Origin: Phycisphaerales bacterium UBA1910
GTDB lineage: Bacteria; Planctomycetota; Phycisphaerae; Phycisphaerales; UBA1924
Direction: 5' to 3'
Assembly: GCA_002337545.1 (NCBI GenBank)
Contig: DDGE01000050.1
Coordinates: forward strand, 1 to 31,133
Length of the DNA: 31,133 nt
Position 1 is the stretch's first letter. Every line of letters starts with the position of its first letter. The notes beneath the pieces are model-generated. The model was given only the letters and a program-made list of their open reading frames with translations. It searched no databases and was not told the DNA's origin. A program made the position numbers and the translations under genes. This document shows, piece after piece, positions 7,504 through 14,844 of this stretch.

Positions 7504-8288
7504 CACTATCATTCACCATGCAAGCCCACCTGATCCAACTCGACATCTCATGGGAAGACAAGCACGCGAACTATGAAAGCGTTCGCAGACTCCTCGATCA
7601 GTGCGGCCCGAAACAGGGCGACCTGATCGTCCTCCCAGAACTCTTCGATGTCGGCTTCACCCTCAACACACAGGTCGCGAACGACAGCAGCGGCGAAACG
7701 CTCGCCTTCCTGCAACAACTTGCGAACGAGACGAAGTGCTACATCCACGGCTCACGAGCAACCCGCGACCCAGACGCCTCACATGCGCTCAACAATGCCA
7801 CGATCTGTGCCCCTTCACATGACACTCCGATCTGTGAATACGCGAAGATCCACCCGTTTTCATTTGGTCGCGAATCGGAATCCTATGTCGGGGGCCAATC
7901 GCTCAAACACTACGACTGGAATGCACTCCGCGTCTGCCCCGCTGTGTGCTATGACCTGCGTTTCCCGGAGCTCTTCAGGCTGGGCGTGAAGGAAGGCGCA
8001 CATGTCTTCGCGTTGGGTGCAAACTGGCCGAGCCACCGCCAGTCCCACTGGCGAACGCTCAATATCGCTCGCGCGATCGAGAACCAGTGTTTTGTCTTGG
8101 CCGTGAACCGTTGCGGGAACGATCCACATCTGCCATACGCAGGCGGATCCATCGCAATCGATCCCAAAGGCACGATCCTCGGCGAACTCGATGACACAGA
8201 GGCCGTTCTCTCAGTCGAGATCGATCCCAGCATCCTCCACGAATGGCGGACGACCTTCCCTGCGCTCAACGATATTTCACTGATCTGA
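7500..8288 (+). CDS. Carbon-nitrogen hydrolase (nitrilase superfamily, omega-amidase/YafV-like)
   Basis: A 262-residue nitrilase-fold amidase. The catalytic triad is visible as Glu47 (LPELF), Lys116 (YAKIHPFSFGRE) and Cys150 (CYDLRFPELF). The motif FGRE...Y.GG after the Lys and the residues after the Cys match the omega-amidase/NIT2 and YafV branch, which hydrolyses alpha-keto acid amides such as 2-oxoglutaramate. Length is normal for the branch. The ATG at 7500 overlaps the previous TGA (ATGA); an alternative ATG at 7518 would trim six residues and match the common N-terminus better. It is the last gene of the coupled operon and is followed by a terminator at 8328. Its link with the redox genes is unexplained. 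Exact substrate is not certain. Confidence 0.9.
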   Translation: MTLSFTMQAHLIQLDISWEDKHANYESVRRLLDQCGPKQGDLIVLPELFDVGFTLNTQVANDSSGETLAFLQQLANETKCYIHGSRATRDPDASHALNNATICAPSHDTPICEYAKIHPFSFGRESESYVGGQSLKHYDWNALRVCPAVCYDLRFPELFRLGVKEGAHVFALGANWPSHRQSHWRTLNIARAIENQCFVLAVNRCGNDPHLPYAGGSIAIDPKGTILGELDDTEAVLSVEIDPSILHEWRTTFPALNDISLI

Positions 8289-8327
8289 TCCGCCTCGATG
8301 ATACCGCGCCGTATACGCACACACGAA

Positions 8328-8357
8328 AAAGCCCCGCTACATCTGCAGCGGGGCTTT
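8328..8357. terminator. Bidirectional rho-independent terminator between the redox operon and rplS
   Basis: AAAGCCCCGCT (8328-8338) and AGCGGGGCTTT (8347-8357) form a perfect 11-bp stem with an 8-nt loop. It is flanked by A-rich sequence on the left (T-rich for minus-strand transcripts), so it can serve both convergent transcripts. Confidence 0.85.
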
Positions 8358-8380
8358 GTGTATATCTTTCAACCGTGTGC

Positions 8381-8773
8381 TTACTTCTGCACGGTGTCCA
8401 TGCCCTCGACATGCTTCAGGCCGCGGCGGCGGTCACGAAGACGGCGGGACTTACCAACGCGATCGCGGAGGTAGTAGAGCTTCGCGCGACGAGCGTCACC
8501 ACGACGAACAACCTCGAACTTCGCGATCAGCGGGGAGTTCATCGGCCATGTACGCTCAACGCCGATGTCACCAACCATGCGACGCACAGTGATGTTCTCG
8601 TCGATGCCACGACCCTTACGCGAGATCAGGATCCCCGAGAAGACCTGGATACGCTCCTTATCGCCCTCGACGATACGGACATGCACATTAACTGTGTCGC
8701 CGATGTCAAAGCGAGGAACATCACTCTTGAGCTGATCTGCGTTGATCGATTCGATAATCTGCTGGTTGCCCAT
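8381..8773 (-). CDS. rplS: 50S ribosomal protein L19
   Basis: A 130-residue L19, which sits at the 30S-50S interface. Recognisable segments are DVPRFDIGDTVNVHVRIVEG, KERIQVFSGILISRKGRG, ITVRR, GVERTWPMNSPLI, FEVVRRGDARRAKLYYLRD and GKSRRLRDRR. The ATG at 8773 (MGNQQ) is preferred because AAGGA lies 8 nt before it; an in-frame ATG at 8782 overlaps that SD. The C-terminal ~15 residues (GLKHVEGMDTVQK) extend slightly beyond the typical length. It usually follows trmD in one operon; here it stands alone on the minus strand with its own terminator. Confidence 0.97.
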   Translation of the reverse strand: MGNQQIIESINADQLKSDVPRFDIGDTVNVHVRIVEGDKERIQVFSGILISRKGRGIDENITVRRMVGDIGVERTWPMNSPLIAKFEVVRRGDARRAKLYYLRDRVGKSRRLRDRRRGLKHVEGMDTVQK

Positions 8774-8913
8774 GGCACTCATCCTTACACTAGACCCGTA
8801 CGCGATCTCCGCGCCGGGACGGCAACGATAGGCCCCTCCGCACCGCTTGTCGACCCGCACAAAGCATTGAAAAACACGATACTGCGTCTACAAGCCCGAT
8901 CACCACCGAGGTA

Positions 8914-8919
8914 TACACT
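8914..8919 (+). promoter_or_regulatory. Candidate -10 element (TACACT) of a leaderless promoter for the dehydrogenase gene
   Basis: TACACT ends 6 nt before the ATG at 8926, and no SD is present. TATACA (8912-8917) overlaps it as an alternative hexamer. Confidence 0.45.
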
Positions 8920-8925
8920 TTGCCT

Positions 8926-9972
8926 ATGAGAGCAATCGTCGTCACAAAGCAAGGCAATCCAGTCGCACCAAACATCGACCTGCAATCGAGCTGGCCAGAC
9001 CCACTTATGGCACGCCCGGGCGAGGTGATCGTGAAAACACTCTGCTCAGCATTCAATCATATGGATCTCTGGGTCGGCAAGGGTGTACCCGGGCTCGATC
9101 TCGATTACCCCCGCGTCTCAGGCTGTGACGGGTGCGGCGAGGTACTGGCCGTTGGCGATGGCGTCGATAAGGACTGGATCGGTAAACGCGTGATATACAA
9201 CGCAGCAGTCGTCATACCCGATCGCGCACGCCCCACCGATCCACCTGCAAGCACCATGTGCCCCAACTACGAACTCATCGGTGAGCACCACAACGGCGCC
9301 CATGCTGAAATGTTTGCGTGCCCAGCGAACAACCTCGCCGCGATTGCAGACGACGCGGATCCGATCGAGGCCGCGGCATTCGGGCTCTGTGCCCTGACTG
9401 CCTACTCCATGATGGTGACCAAGGGAGATCTCCGCCCTGGGCAATCCGTCCTCATCACCGGGATCGGAGGCGGGGTCGCGACATCCGCGCTCGCGATCGC
9501 CAAGCACCTCGGATGCTCGGTCTGTGTGACCTCACGCCACCAGTGGAAACTCGATAAAGCGATCGAGCTTGGCGCGGATCATGCGATCCTTGATGAGGGA
9601 CAGGACTGGTCCCGCGATGTCCGCGTTTGGACCCACAAACGCGGCGTAGACATGGCCGTCGACTCCGTCGGCAAAGCAACCCATCTCTCCAGCATCAAGT
9701 CACTCGCGAGAGGTGGCGCCTATGTCACGCCGGGGTGTACCACCGGCCCAGACGCAAACACAGATCTCGCCCGGATCTTCTGGAACCAGCTCAGGATCCT
9801 CGGATCCACAATGGGGTCAAACGACGAGTTCAAAGAGGTTACGGCCCTGTTCAACACAGGCGATCTCAAACCCGTCATCGACAAGGTCTTCAAACCCGAA
9901 GAGTGCACCAGCGCCTACGAGCGACTCGAAGCCGGCGAACAGTTCGGAAAAATCGTCATCGACTGGCGATAG
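8926..9972 (+). CDS. Zinc-type alcohol dehydrogenase-like oxidoreductase (MDR superfamily)
   Basis: A 348-residue medium-chain dehydrogenase/reductase. The N-terminal GroES-like domain (~1-140) includes the family phrase SAFNHMDLWVGKG and SGCDGCGEV; the usual catalytic Cys near residue 40 (CxxCHSD) is replaced by AFNHMD, as in the DLW subgroup. The Rossmann domain holds GQSVLITGIGGGVATSALAIAK, a GxGxxG/A-type dinucleotide site, followed by VCVTSRHQWKL. Several Cys and His residues around 85-130 may bind a structural metal. The C-terminus (AYERLEAGEQFGKIVI) is typical. The ATG at 8926 was chosen over an upstream TTG because it matches family starts. It is a single gene between rplS and rpsP with terminators on both sides. 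Substrate unknown. Confidence 0.88.
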   Translation: MRAIVVTKQGNPVAPNIDLQSSWPDPLMARPGEVIVKTLCSAFNHMDLWVGKGVPGLDLDYPRVSGCDGCGEVLAVGDGVDKDWIGKRVIYNAAVVIPDRARPTDPPASTMCPNYELIGEHHNGAHAEMFACPANNLAAIADDADPIEAAAFGLCALTAYSMMVTKGDLRPGQSVLITGIGGGVATSALAIAKHLGCSVCVTSRHQWKLDKAIELGADHAILDEGQDWSRDVRVWTHKRGVDMAVDSVGKATHLSSIKSLARGGAYVTPGCTTGPDANTDLARIFWNQLRILGSTMGSNDEFKEVTALFNTGDLKPVIDKVFKPEECTSAYERLEAGEQFGKIVIDWR

Positions 9973-9991
9973 TCACCTGATGTCCATACGA

Positions 9992-10021
9992 AAAAACACC
10001 CTGCAGTCGCAGGGTGTTTTT
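9992..10021. terminator. Bidirectional rho-independent terminator between the dehydrogenase gene and rpsP
   Basis: AAAAACACCCTGC (9992-10004) pairs perfectly with GCAGGGTGTTTTT (10009-10021) around an AGTC loop. T runs at the end on both strands make it effective for both convergent transcripts. Confidence 0.9.
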
Positions 10022-10044
10022 CAGTTCTGATCTCAGAATCAAGC

Positions 10045-10620
10045 TTACTCGCTTGCTTCCTCTTCGCCACCTTCAGCTTCTGCTTCGGGCTCAGGCTCAG
10101 GAGCGGGCTGCGCTGCGTCCGCCTGCTTCTTCGCGTCCTCTGCGGTCGCGAGTGCCTTGCTTGCGATATCGACCTTCGCGTTTGCGACAGCGTTCTTCGC
10201 GTTGTTAAGCTCGCGCTTCGCGGTGTTTGCGAAAGGGGTCAGATCCGCTTCGGAATCCTCAGCCATCTTGTCGAGTTCAGCGACGATTGCTTCGATGCCC
10301 TTAACGGCCTTCTTGCACTCGCCACGCTTGTTGTTGATCTCGCGCTGCTTCTCCCACTGGGCTTTCATATCACCCTCAAGAAGATCGCGGTTGCCAAGCA
10401 TGTCCATCACGGTATCGCTCGGCTGGGCACCCTTCGCGATCCATGACTTGATCGCATCAACCTTGAGCTCGATCTGCTTGTCTTCGTCCTTCTCCATCGG
10501 GTTGTAGAACCCGAGGTTCTCAAGGACGCGGCCGTTGCGACGCGTACGCTGATCGATCGCGTTGATACGGTAGAACGGGCGGTGGGTGCGGCCGAAGCGC
10601 TGCATACGAATACGGATCAT
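10045..10620 (-). CDS. rpsP: 30S ribosomal protein S16 with a long acidic C-terminal extension
   Basis: A 191-residue protein. Residues 1-~85 are canonical S16 (MIRIRMQRFGRTHRPFYRI, RRNGRVLENLGFYNP, KSWIAKGAQPSDTV), a 30S assembly and stability factor. The remaining ~105 residues, absent from typical 80-90-residue S16, are a charged Lys/Glu/Ala-rich helical region (possible coiled coil) ending in a Pro/Glu tail (PAPEPEPEAEAEGGEEEASE). Extended S16 proteins are known in some phyla, Bacteroidota among them. The ATG at 10620 is fixed by a strong SD (GAAGGAGT, ~7 nt upstream) and by the family start; the longer frame is an artefact. It is transcribed divergently from trmD, not in its usual operon. 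Confidence 0.96.
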   Translation of the reverse strand: MIRIRMQRFGRTHRPFYRINAIDQRTRRNGRVLENLGFYNPMEKDEDKQIELKVDAIKSWIAKGAQPSDTVMDMLGNRDLLEGDMKAQWEKQREINNKRGECKKAVKGIEAIVAELDKMAEDSEADLTPFANTAKRELNNAKNAVANAKVDIASKALATAEDAKKQADAAQPAPEPEPEAEAEGGEEEASE

Positions 10621-10681
10621 GGTGTGACTCCTTCGTGTCCTTGCCCGCACTATCGCGGGGTACATTCCCGACGCGACCGGA

Positions 10682-10725
10682 CTCATATGAGCCGGTTTGA
10701 TCCCTCGACTGTCCCAACCGTTGGG
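10682..10725. promoter_or_regulatory. Two inverted repeats in the rpsP-trmD divergent region
   Basis: CTCATATGAG (10682-10691) is a perfect 10-bp palindrome flanked by near-matching CCGG/CCGG. CCCAAC-C-GTTGGG (10713-10725) is a perfect 6-bp inverted repeat with a 1-nt centre. Both lie in the 211-nt gap between the two start codons, where operator sites for either gene would be expected. No regulator is identified. Confidence 0.3.
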
Positions 10726-10820
10726 GCTGTCTGCGTTCGCCGGGTCTCAATGATTCCCCTCCACAACGCATGAATCCACCTCATCGCCCCCCTTTCGCGT
10801 GTTTTCTTGGGGTTCCGCAC

Positions 10821-10826
10821 TACCAT
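10821..10826 (+). promoter_or_regulatory. Candidate -10 element (TACCAT) of a leaderless promoter for trmD
   Basis: TACCAT ends 5 nt before the trmD ATG at 10832. There is no SD in front of this start. Confidence 0.4.
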
Positions 10827-10831
10827 CACCC

Positions 10832-11620
10832 ATGCGGATCGATGTCCTGACCACCTTCCCCGAGCTCTTCGAGACCCAATCGCCCGGCGTGCTGGGAGTC
10901 TCCATCCCCAAACGCGTCATCGACGCGGGCCTCATCGAGGTCCACGCGACCAATATCCGCGACTTTGCGGACAACAAGCACAACAAAACCGACGATCGCC
11001 CGTTCGGTGGCGGTCCGGGCATGGTCATGATGTGCCAACCTGTCTGGGACGCAGTTCAGGCGGTCGAATCCGCAGATCCAACACCTGCGCGTCGGATCCT
11101 CCTCACTCCACAGGGGCGTCCGCTGACGCAGGAACTCGTTGAGCGTCTCGCCTCCGAGCCACGGATCCTGATGATCGCAGGGCACTACGAGGGCATCGAT
11201 GAACGCGTAATCGAAAAACTCGACCCCCTCGAAATCAGTATCGGGGACTATGTCCTTTCCGGCGGCGAACTCGGCGCCCTCGTCCTCATCGACGCCCTCG
11301 CCCGCGTCCAGCCCGGCGCCCTCGGGCACGACGACTCCGCGGTCGAGGATTCCTTCTCCCAGGCCCAGACCACAGACGCGGAAGGACACCCGATAAGGAA
11401 GAAGCAGCTGGCCAAGATCAATATCCCTGACGGTGCCAAGCTCCTCGATTGCCCCCACTACACCCGCCCGCGGGTATGGGAAGGGATGGAGGTCCCCTCA
11501 GAACTCCTGAGCGGCGATCACGAATCCGTCGCGCTCTGGCGATTGCAGCAACGCCTCGCTCGAACGCAGCAAAGACGCCCGGATTTGCTCGAAAATCAGG
11601 ATTCCGACACACTTTCTTAA
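10832..11620 (+). CDS. trmD: tRNA (guanine-N1)-methyltransferase
   Basis: A 262-residue SPOUT methyltransferase that makes m1G37 next to the anticodon from S-adenosylmethionine, preventing +1 frameshifting. Diagnostic segments are MRIDVLTTFPELF at the start, GGGPGMVM (~60-67), the trefoil-knot AdoMet site in GHYEGIDERV and SIGDYVLSGGELGAL (~120-150), and a C-terminal segment with PHYTRPRVWEGMEVPSELLSG that matches the family. The ATG at 10832 is the family start; the longer frame adds 11 spurious residues. Its usual neighbours rpsP and rplS lie nearby but on the opposite strand, and rimM is absent from the window. An inverted repeat at 11645 follows it. Confidence 0.97.
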   Translation: MRIDVLTTFPELFETQSPGVLGVSIPKRVIDAGLIEVHATNIRDFADNKHNKTDDRPFGGGPGMVMMCQPVWDAVQAVESADPTPARRILLTPQGRPLTQELVERLASEPRILMIAGHYEGIDERVIEKLDPLEISIGDYVLSGGELGALVLIDALARVQPGALGHDDSAVEDSFSQAQTTDAEGHPIRKKQLAKINIPDGAKLLDCPHYTRPRVWEGMEVPSELLSGDHESVALWRLQQRLARTQQRRPDLLENQDSDTLS

Positions 11621-11644
11621 CAGATTCGCGGAATAATTCCCTCA

Positions 11645-11666
11645 GTATCCGATTTGATTCGGATAC
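11645..11666. repeat. Perfect inverted repeat after trmD
   Basis: GTATCCGA (11645-11652) and TCGGATAC (11659-11666) form an 8-bp stem with a 6-nt loop (TTTGAT). It lies 24 nt after the trmD stop and 79 nt before the next ATG. No T run follows, so it may be a weak terminator, an mRNA 3'-end stabiliser or an operator for the lipoprotein gene. Confidence 0.5.
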
Positions 11667-11744
11667 GCTACATGACCTGCCAACTGGATCTGAACACTCC
11701 GGATGGCACCATGAACACAAACACCTGGAAACGGAGATACCCCT

Positions 11745-11987
11745 ATGAAGAAGAAGTTTGCACTGATCGGTCTCGTCGCAGCATCCGCACTGCTCATCGG
11801 TTGCTCGAGCACCCAGTGTCGTGACGGCGATGCATGCGGCGATAAAGCTGCTTGCTGTGGCACCTGTGGCGGCGACGAAGCGAAGGGCGACTGCTGCGGA
11901 ACCTGCGGCGGTGCCGAGCATGCTCATGAGCACGGCGACAAGAAGGTTTGCGGCCCAGACTGCACCAAGCCCTGCTGCGCAAGCTGA
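11745..11987 (+). CDS. Small cysteine-rich lipoprotein, putative metal-binding
   Basis: An 80-residue lipoprotein. A basic start (MKKK), a hydrophobic stretch and the lipobox LLIGC put the lipidated Cys at residue 20. The 61-residue mature chain contains 13 Cys including that one (20, 25, 31, 37, 38, 41, 50, 51, 54, 69, 73, 77, 78) and three His (59, 61, 63: HAHEH). The unit CCGTCGG occurs twice, at 37-43 and 50-56, suggesting internal duplication. The start is supported by GGAG 8 nt upstream. The composition suggests binding of Cu, Zn or another thiophilic metal at the cell envelope. I do not recognise a family. It is monocistronic, with a strong terminator at 12015. Confidence 0.82.
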   Translation: MKKKFALIGLVAASALLIGCSSTQCRDGDACGDKAACCGTCGGDEAKGDCCGTCGGAEHAHEHGDKKVCGPDCTKPCCAS

Positions 11988-12014
11988 TCTTTCAGCAGTT
12001 TTCAATCTATGAAC

Positions 12015-12047
12015 GACAACCCGCATCACGCGGGTTGTCTTCTTTTT
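12015..12047 (+). terminator. Rho-independent terminator of the Cys-rich lipoprotein gene
   Basis: GACAACCCGC (12015-12024) pairs with GCGGGTTGTC (12030-12039), a perfect 10-bp stem with loop ATCAC, followed by TTCTTTTT. It sits 27 nt past the stop codon. Confidence 0.93.
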
Positions 12048-12061
12048 GCACCCATATCCCC

Positions 12062-12067
12062 TACCAT
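12062..12067 (+). promoter_or_regulatory. Candidate -10 element (TACCAT) for hldE
   Basis: TACCAT ends 8 nt before the ATG at 12076 and has no SD after it. The spacing is slightly longer than at the other SD-less genes, so this assignment is weaker. Confidence 0.35.
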
Positions 12068-12075
12068 GCCCCACG

Positions 12076-13563
12076 ATGGACACATTGCTCGCCGCACTCT
12101 CGGAATGGAAACCTTTCAACGCGATCGTGATCGGCGATTTCATGCTCGATCAGCTTCTGAAGGGGTCCGCGACGCGTCTCTCCCCCGACGCGCCCGTCCC
12201 GGTCCTGCATGTCCAGGATCAGCAATCCCAACCTGGCGGTGCGGCGAATCTCACACTCGATCTGATCGCGCTGCACGGCCATGTGAGCGTCTTCGGTGTC
12301 GTCGGCAATGACCCCGAATCCCAGATCCTGAGCGACGCCCTGTCCAAATCTGGCGTGGATTGTTCAGGACTGATACCAGACGACACCCGCCCTACGACGG
12401 TAAAGAGAAACCTGATCGGGCTCGCGCAGGGACGCCACGCCCAGAAGATGTTCCGCGTCGATTTCGAGTCCAACGAACCGATCAGTGTCCAGATCGAGTC
12501 TCAAATCCTCATGGCCTTCGACAAAGCCCTCGAAAACACCGATGTCGTCTGCATCGAGGACTACAACAAGGGCGTCTGCACACCATCGCTGTGTCAGAAG
12601 ATCATCGATCGCGCGAAGGCAGCAGGAGTCCCCGTCCTCGTCGACCCCGCACCGATCAAGGATTACTCGAAGTACCGGGGCGCAACCGCGATCACGCCAA
12701 ACCGAACCGAAGCGGAACTCGCAACAGGCGTCAACGCGCCAGAAGACGCACGCGAAGCGCACCGCGAACATCTCGCAAGGACGATTCTCGATACATACCA
12801 GCTCGACACCATCATTCTCACACTCGATAAACAGGGTGCCCTGCTCGCACATCGCAACGATGCGGAACCCGTGCATGTTCCAACAACCGCACGAGAGGTG
12901 TACGATGTCACCGGCGCGGGCGATATGATGCTCGCAGCACTCGCAGCAGGGCGCGCCAACGGGCTCGATTGGGTCAACGCGACGCGATTCGCAAACGCAG
13001 CCGCAGGGCTTGAAGTCGAGATATTCGGTGTCGCCCCCATCGCCCTGGAGAAGATCCACGATGATTTACTCTCCCAGAGAACCAATGAACTCGGACGCCC
13101 CCGTTCACTCGAAGAGGTCCTTGTCCAGGTGAGAGCCGCGCGGCAGAGTGGACAAAGGATCGTGTTCACGAATGGGTGTTTCGACATCCTCCATGCAGGG
13201 CATGTGTCCCTCCTCCAGCGATGCGCTTCGCTCGGAGACATGCTGATTATCGGACTCAACGACGACCACTCCGTCCGAGAACTCAAGGGACCCGAGCGCC
13301 CCGTCAATAATCAGAACCATCGTGCCTACCTGCTCAGCGCTCTTCAATGTGTCGATTCGGTCGTCCTGTTCAACGAAGAAACCCCGATCAAGCTCATCGA
13401 GTCCATCAAACCTGATGTACTTGTAAAGGGCGGCGATTACACCCCTGAAACCGTCGTCGGTGCAGAAATCGTTGAAAAACACGGCGGGAAGACCGTAATC
13501 CTCGATCTCATCGATGGGCTCTCAACAACGGGAACCATCGAGAAAATGCGGGATACACACTGA
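12076..13563 (+). CDS. hldE: Bifunctional D-glycero-beta-D-manno-heptose-7-phosphate kinase / heptose-1-phosphate adenylyltransferase
   Basis: A 495-residue two-domain enzyme of ADP-heptose synthesis for the lipopolysaccharide inner core. Residues ~1-325 are a PfkB-type sugar kinase (GDFMLDQ near the start, QPGGAANLTLDL, and the anion-hole motif VTGAGDMML near 280). Residues ~345-495 are the nucleotidyltransferase domain with FTNGCFDILHAGHVSLL (HxGH signature), LNDDHSVRELKGPERPV and VKGGDYTPETVVGAEIV, ending in the family TTGTIEKM phrase. Length and domain order match E. coli HldE. The ATG at 12076 agrees with family starts. It stands alone between a terminator and the ASCH gene. Together with lpxK in this window it indicates a lipid A-based outer membrane. 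Confidence 0.95.
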   Translation: MDTLLAALSEWKPFNAIVIGDFMLDQLLKGSATRLSPDAPVPVLHVQDQQSQPGGAANLTLDLIALHGHVSVFGVVGNDPESQILSDALSKSGVDCSGLIPDDTRPTTVKRNLIGLAQGRHAQKMFRVDFESNEPISVQIESQILMAFDKALENTDVVCIEDYNKGVCTPSLCQKIIDRAKAAGVPVLVDPAPIKDYSKYRGATAITPNRTEAELATGVNAPEDAREAHREHLARTILDTYQLDTIILTLDKQGALLAHRNDAEPVHVPTTAREVYDVTGAGDMMLAALAAGRANGLDWVNATRFANAAAGLEVEIFGVAPIALEKIHDDLLSQRTNELGRPRSLEEVLVQVRAARQSGQRIVFTNGCFDILHAGHVSLLQRCASLGDMLIIGLNDDHSVRELKGPERPVNNQNHRAYLLSALQCVDSVVLFNEETPIKLIESIKPDVLVKGGDYTPETVVGAEIVEKHGGKTVILDLIDGLSTTGTIEKMRDTH

Positions 13564-13644
13564 CGGGTGAGCCAATTCAAGATTTTCTCGATACCAGGTT
13601 CCGTGATTCAAAAGCTGTGTCTCTGATCGTCCGATACACAGATC

Positions 13645-14079
13645 ATGCCGGACACACACCTGATGATCGTTCATCCAAAGTACGCCTCCCTGATCATGAC
13701 GGGGCAAAAGCTGGTCGAGGCACGCATGGGTGTCGATCGTCGCGCCCCATACAACAGAGTGAACCCGGGTGATGCTATCTACATCAAACCCGCAAACCAG
13801 TCTGTGATCGGCAAGGCAACTGTCCACCGTGTGGACCAGTACTCCGGGCTGACCTCGAACGACATCGATCATCTCAGACGCATCTACAACGATCGCGTGC
13901 TCGGCGACGATGCCTATTGGGCGTCCAAGCAGGATGCAACCTACGCGACCTTCATCACCTTGACCAAGGTTACGATGCTCTCGGATGAATCGACTGTGCC
14001 CGCATCGCTGCTCGTGCCCAGCAGAGACGCATGGCGGATGCTGCACGAGGATCAGAGTTCATCCCGCAAAGCTGCCTGA
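13645..14079 (+). CDS. ASCH-domain protein
   Basis: A 144-residue protein. Residues ~7-75 fit the ASCH (ASC-1 homology) fold: IVHPKYASLIMTGQKLVEARMG contains the hallmark GxKxxExR, followed by PGDAIYIK and VIGKATVHRV. ASCH domains resemble PUA domains and are thought to bind RNA or nucleic acid; some members have been shown to act on RNA or modified nucleosides. The C-terminal half (~85-144) is less typical. The start at 13645 has no SD, and the nearest hexamer (TACACA) is a poor -10. It is convergent with maf, with a gap of only 14 nt and no terminator visible. The specific role is unknown. Confidence 0.75.
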   Translation: MPDTHLMIVHPKYASLIMTGQKLVEARMGVDRRAPYNRVNPGDAIYIKPANQSVIGKATVHRVDQYSGLTSNDIDHLRRIYNDRVLGDDAYWASKQDATYATFITLTKVTMLSDESTVPASLLVPSRDAWRMLHEDQSSSRKAA

Positions 14080-14093
14080 TTTCCGCCTTACAT

Positions 14094-14741
14094 TCAATCG
14101 ACAAAGAACTGCTGCACGCGTTCGAGGGTTCGGGTCAATGGGATACCGACGATGGATGTCTCATCACCATCGAACTCAATCGGCCACCCCGCAGCGAGTC
14201 GCTCGGTGATGTTGTACGCCCCGGCTTTCCCCCGCCACTGCTCGGATTCGAGATACGCAACAATCTCACTCTCAGGGATGACACCGACACGCACAACTGA
14301 TCGATCGATAAAGATTTCTCGTCGCCCAGTAATCGGATCCACGATCGCGATCCCTGTCAGCACCTCGTGCTCCGCATCGCTCATGGACAGGATCATCGCG
14401 TGCGCCTCATTGCGATCGCCGGGCTGTCCCATGACCTTCCCATTGTGCACGCACACCGTGTCTGCGCCGATGACGAGCGTGTTGGCTCCCCGCTTGATCT
14501 GCGGGTCCGCGATGTAAAGCTGCGCAGAAGAAGCGGCCTTAAGATATGCAAGAGCGGCAACCCATTCAGCGGGATCGACATGCGTGGCGTGGAACAGCTC
14601 GCCATCGTCCACACTCGCCGGGATCACCGTATGCCGAACACCTAGCTCTTCGAACATCAGACGCCGGCGCGGCGAGGAACTTGCGAGCACCACGAAGGGC
14701 ATCGCATCGGGATTCTCAAGTTTGGGGAGATCGGGATTCAT
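14094..14741 (-). CDS. maf: Maf-like nucleoside triphosphate pyrophosphatase
   Basis: A 215-residue Maf-family protein; such enzymes hydrolyse non-canonical or modified NTPs (dTTP/UTP/m5UTP-type) to monophosphates. Seen are the N-terminal phosphate-binding motif LASSSPRRRLMFEELG, the central GADTVCVHNGKVMGQP, a divergent version of the region after it, and KAGAYNI near residue 183. An insertion at ~65-85 (SSAQLYIADPQIKRGANT) makes it slightly longer than average. Two starts are possible: 14741, or 14702 (MPFVVLASSSPRR), which matches the canonical N-terminus better. Neither has a good SD. It is monocistronic and convergent with the ASCH gene. Confidence 0.92.
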   Translation of the reverse strand: MNPDLPKLENPDAMPFVVLASSSPRRRLMFEELGVRHTVIPASVDDGELFHATHVDPAEWVAALAYLKAASSAQLYIADPQIKRGANTLVIGADTVCVHNGKVMGQPGDRNEAHAMILSMSDAEHEVLTGIAIVDPITGRREIFIDRSVVRVGVIPESEIVAYLESEQWRGKAGAYNITERLAAGWPIEFDGDETSIVGIPLTRTLERVQQFFVD

Positions 14742-14844
14742 GACGCTGTTTGTACCAATCTAACGCAGCAATGGATTCAATGCTTCATGTTCTTTGAGAA
14801 ACGATTCATAGATTTCAGATGCGCTCCAATGGCGGATCAGGCAC

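Noticed and set aside
8243-8929. A 228-codon plus-strand frame across rplS
   Set aside because: It overlaps the end of the nitrilase gene, the terminator and all of rplS antisense; no protein character.
11418-12143. A 241-codon minus-strand frame over the end of trmD and the Cys-rich lipoprotein gene
   Set aside because: It runs through a terminator and antisense to two well-supported genes.
12364-13059. A 231-codon minus-strand frame inside hldE
   Set aside because: Antisense to the PfkB domain; unusual Cys-rich composition and no start signal.
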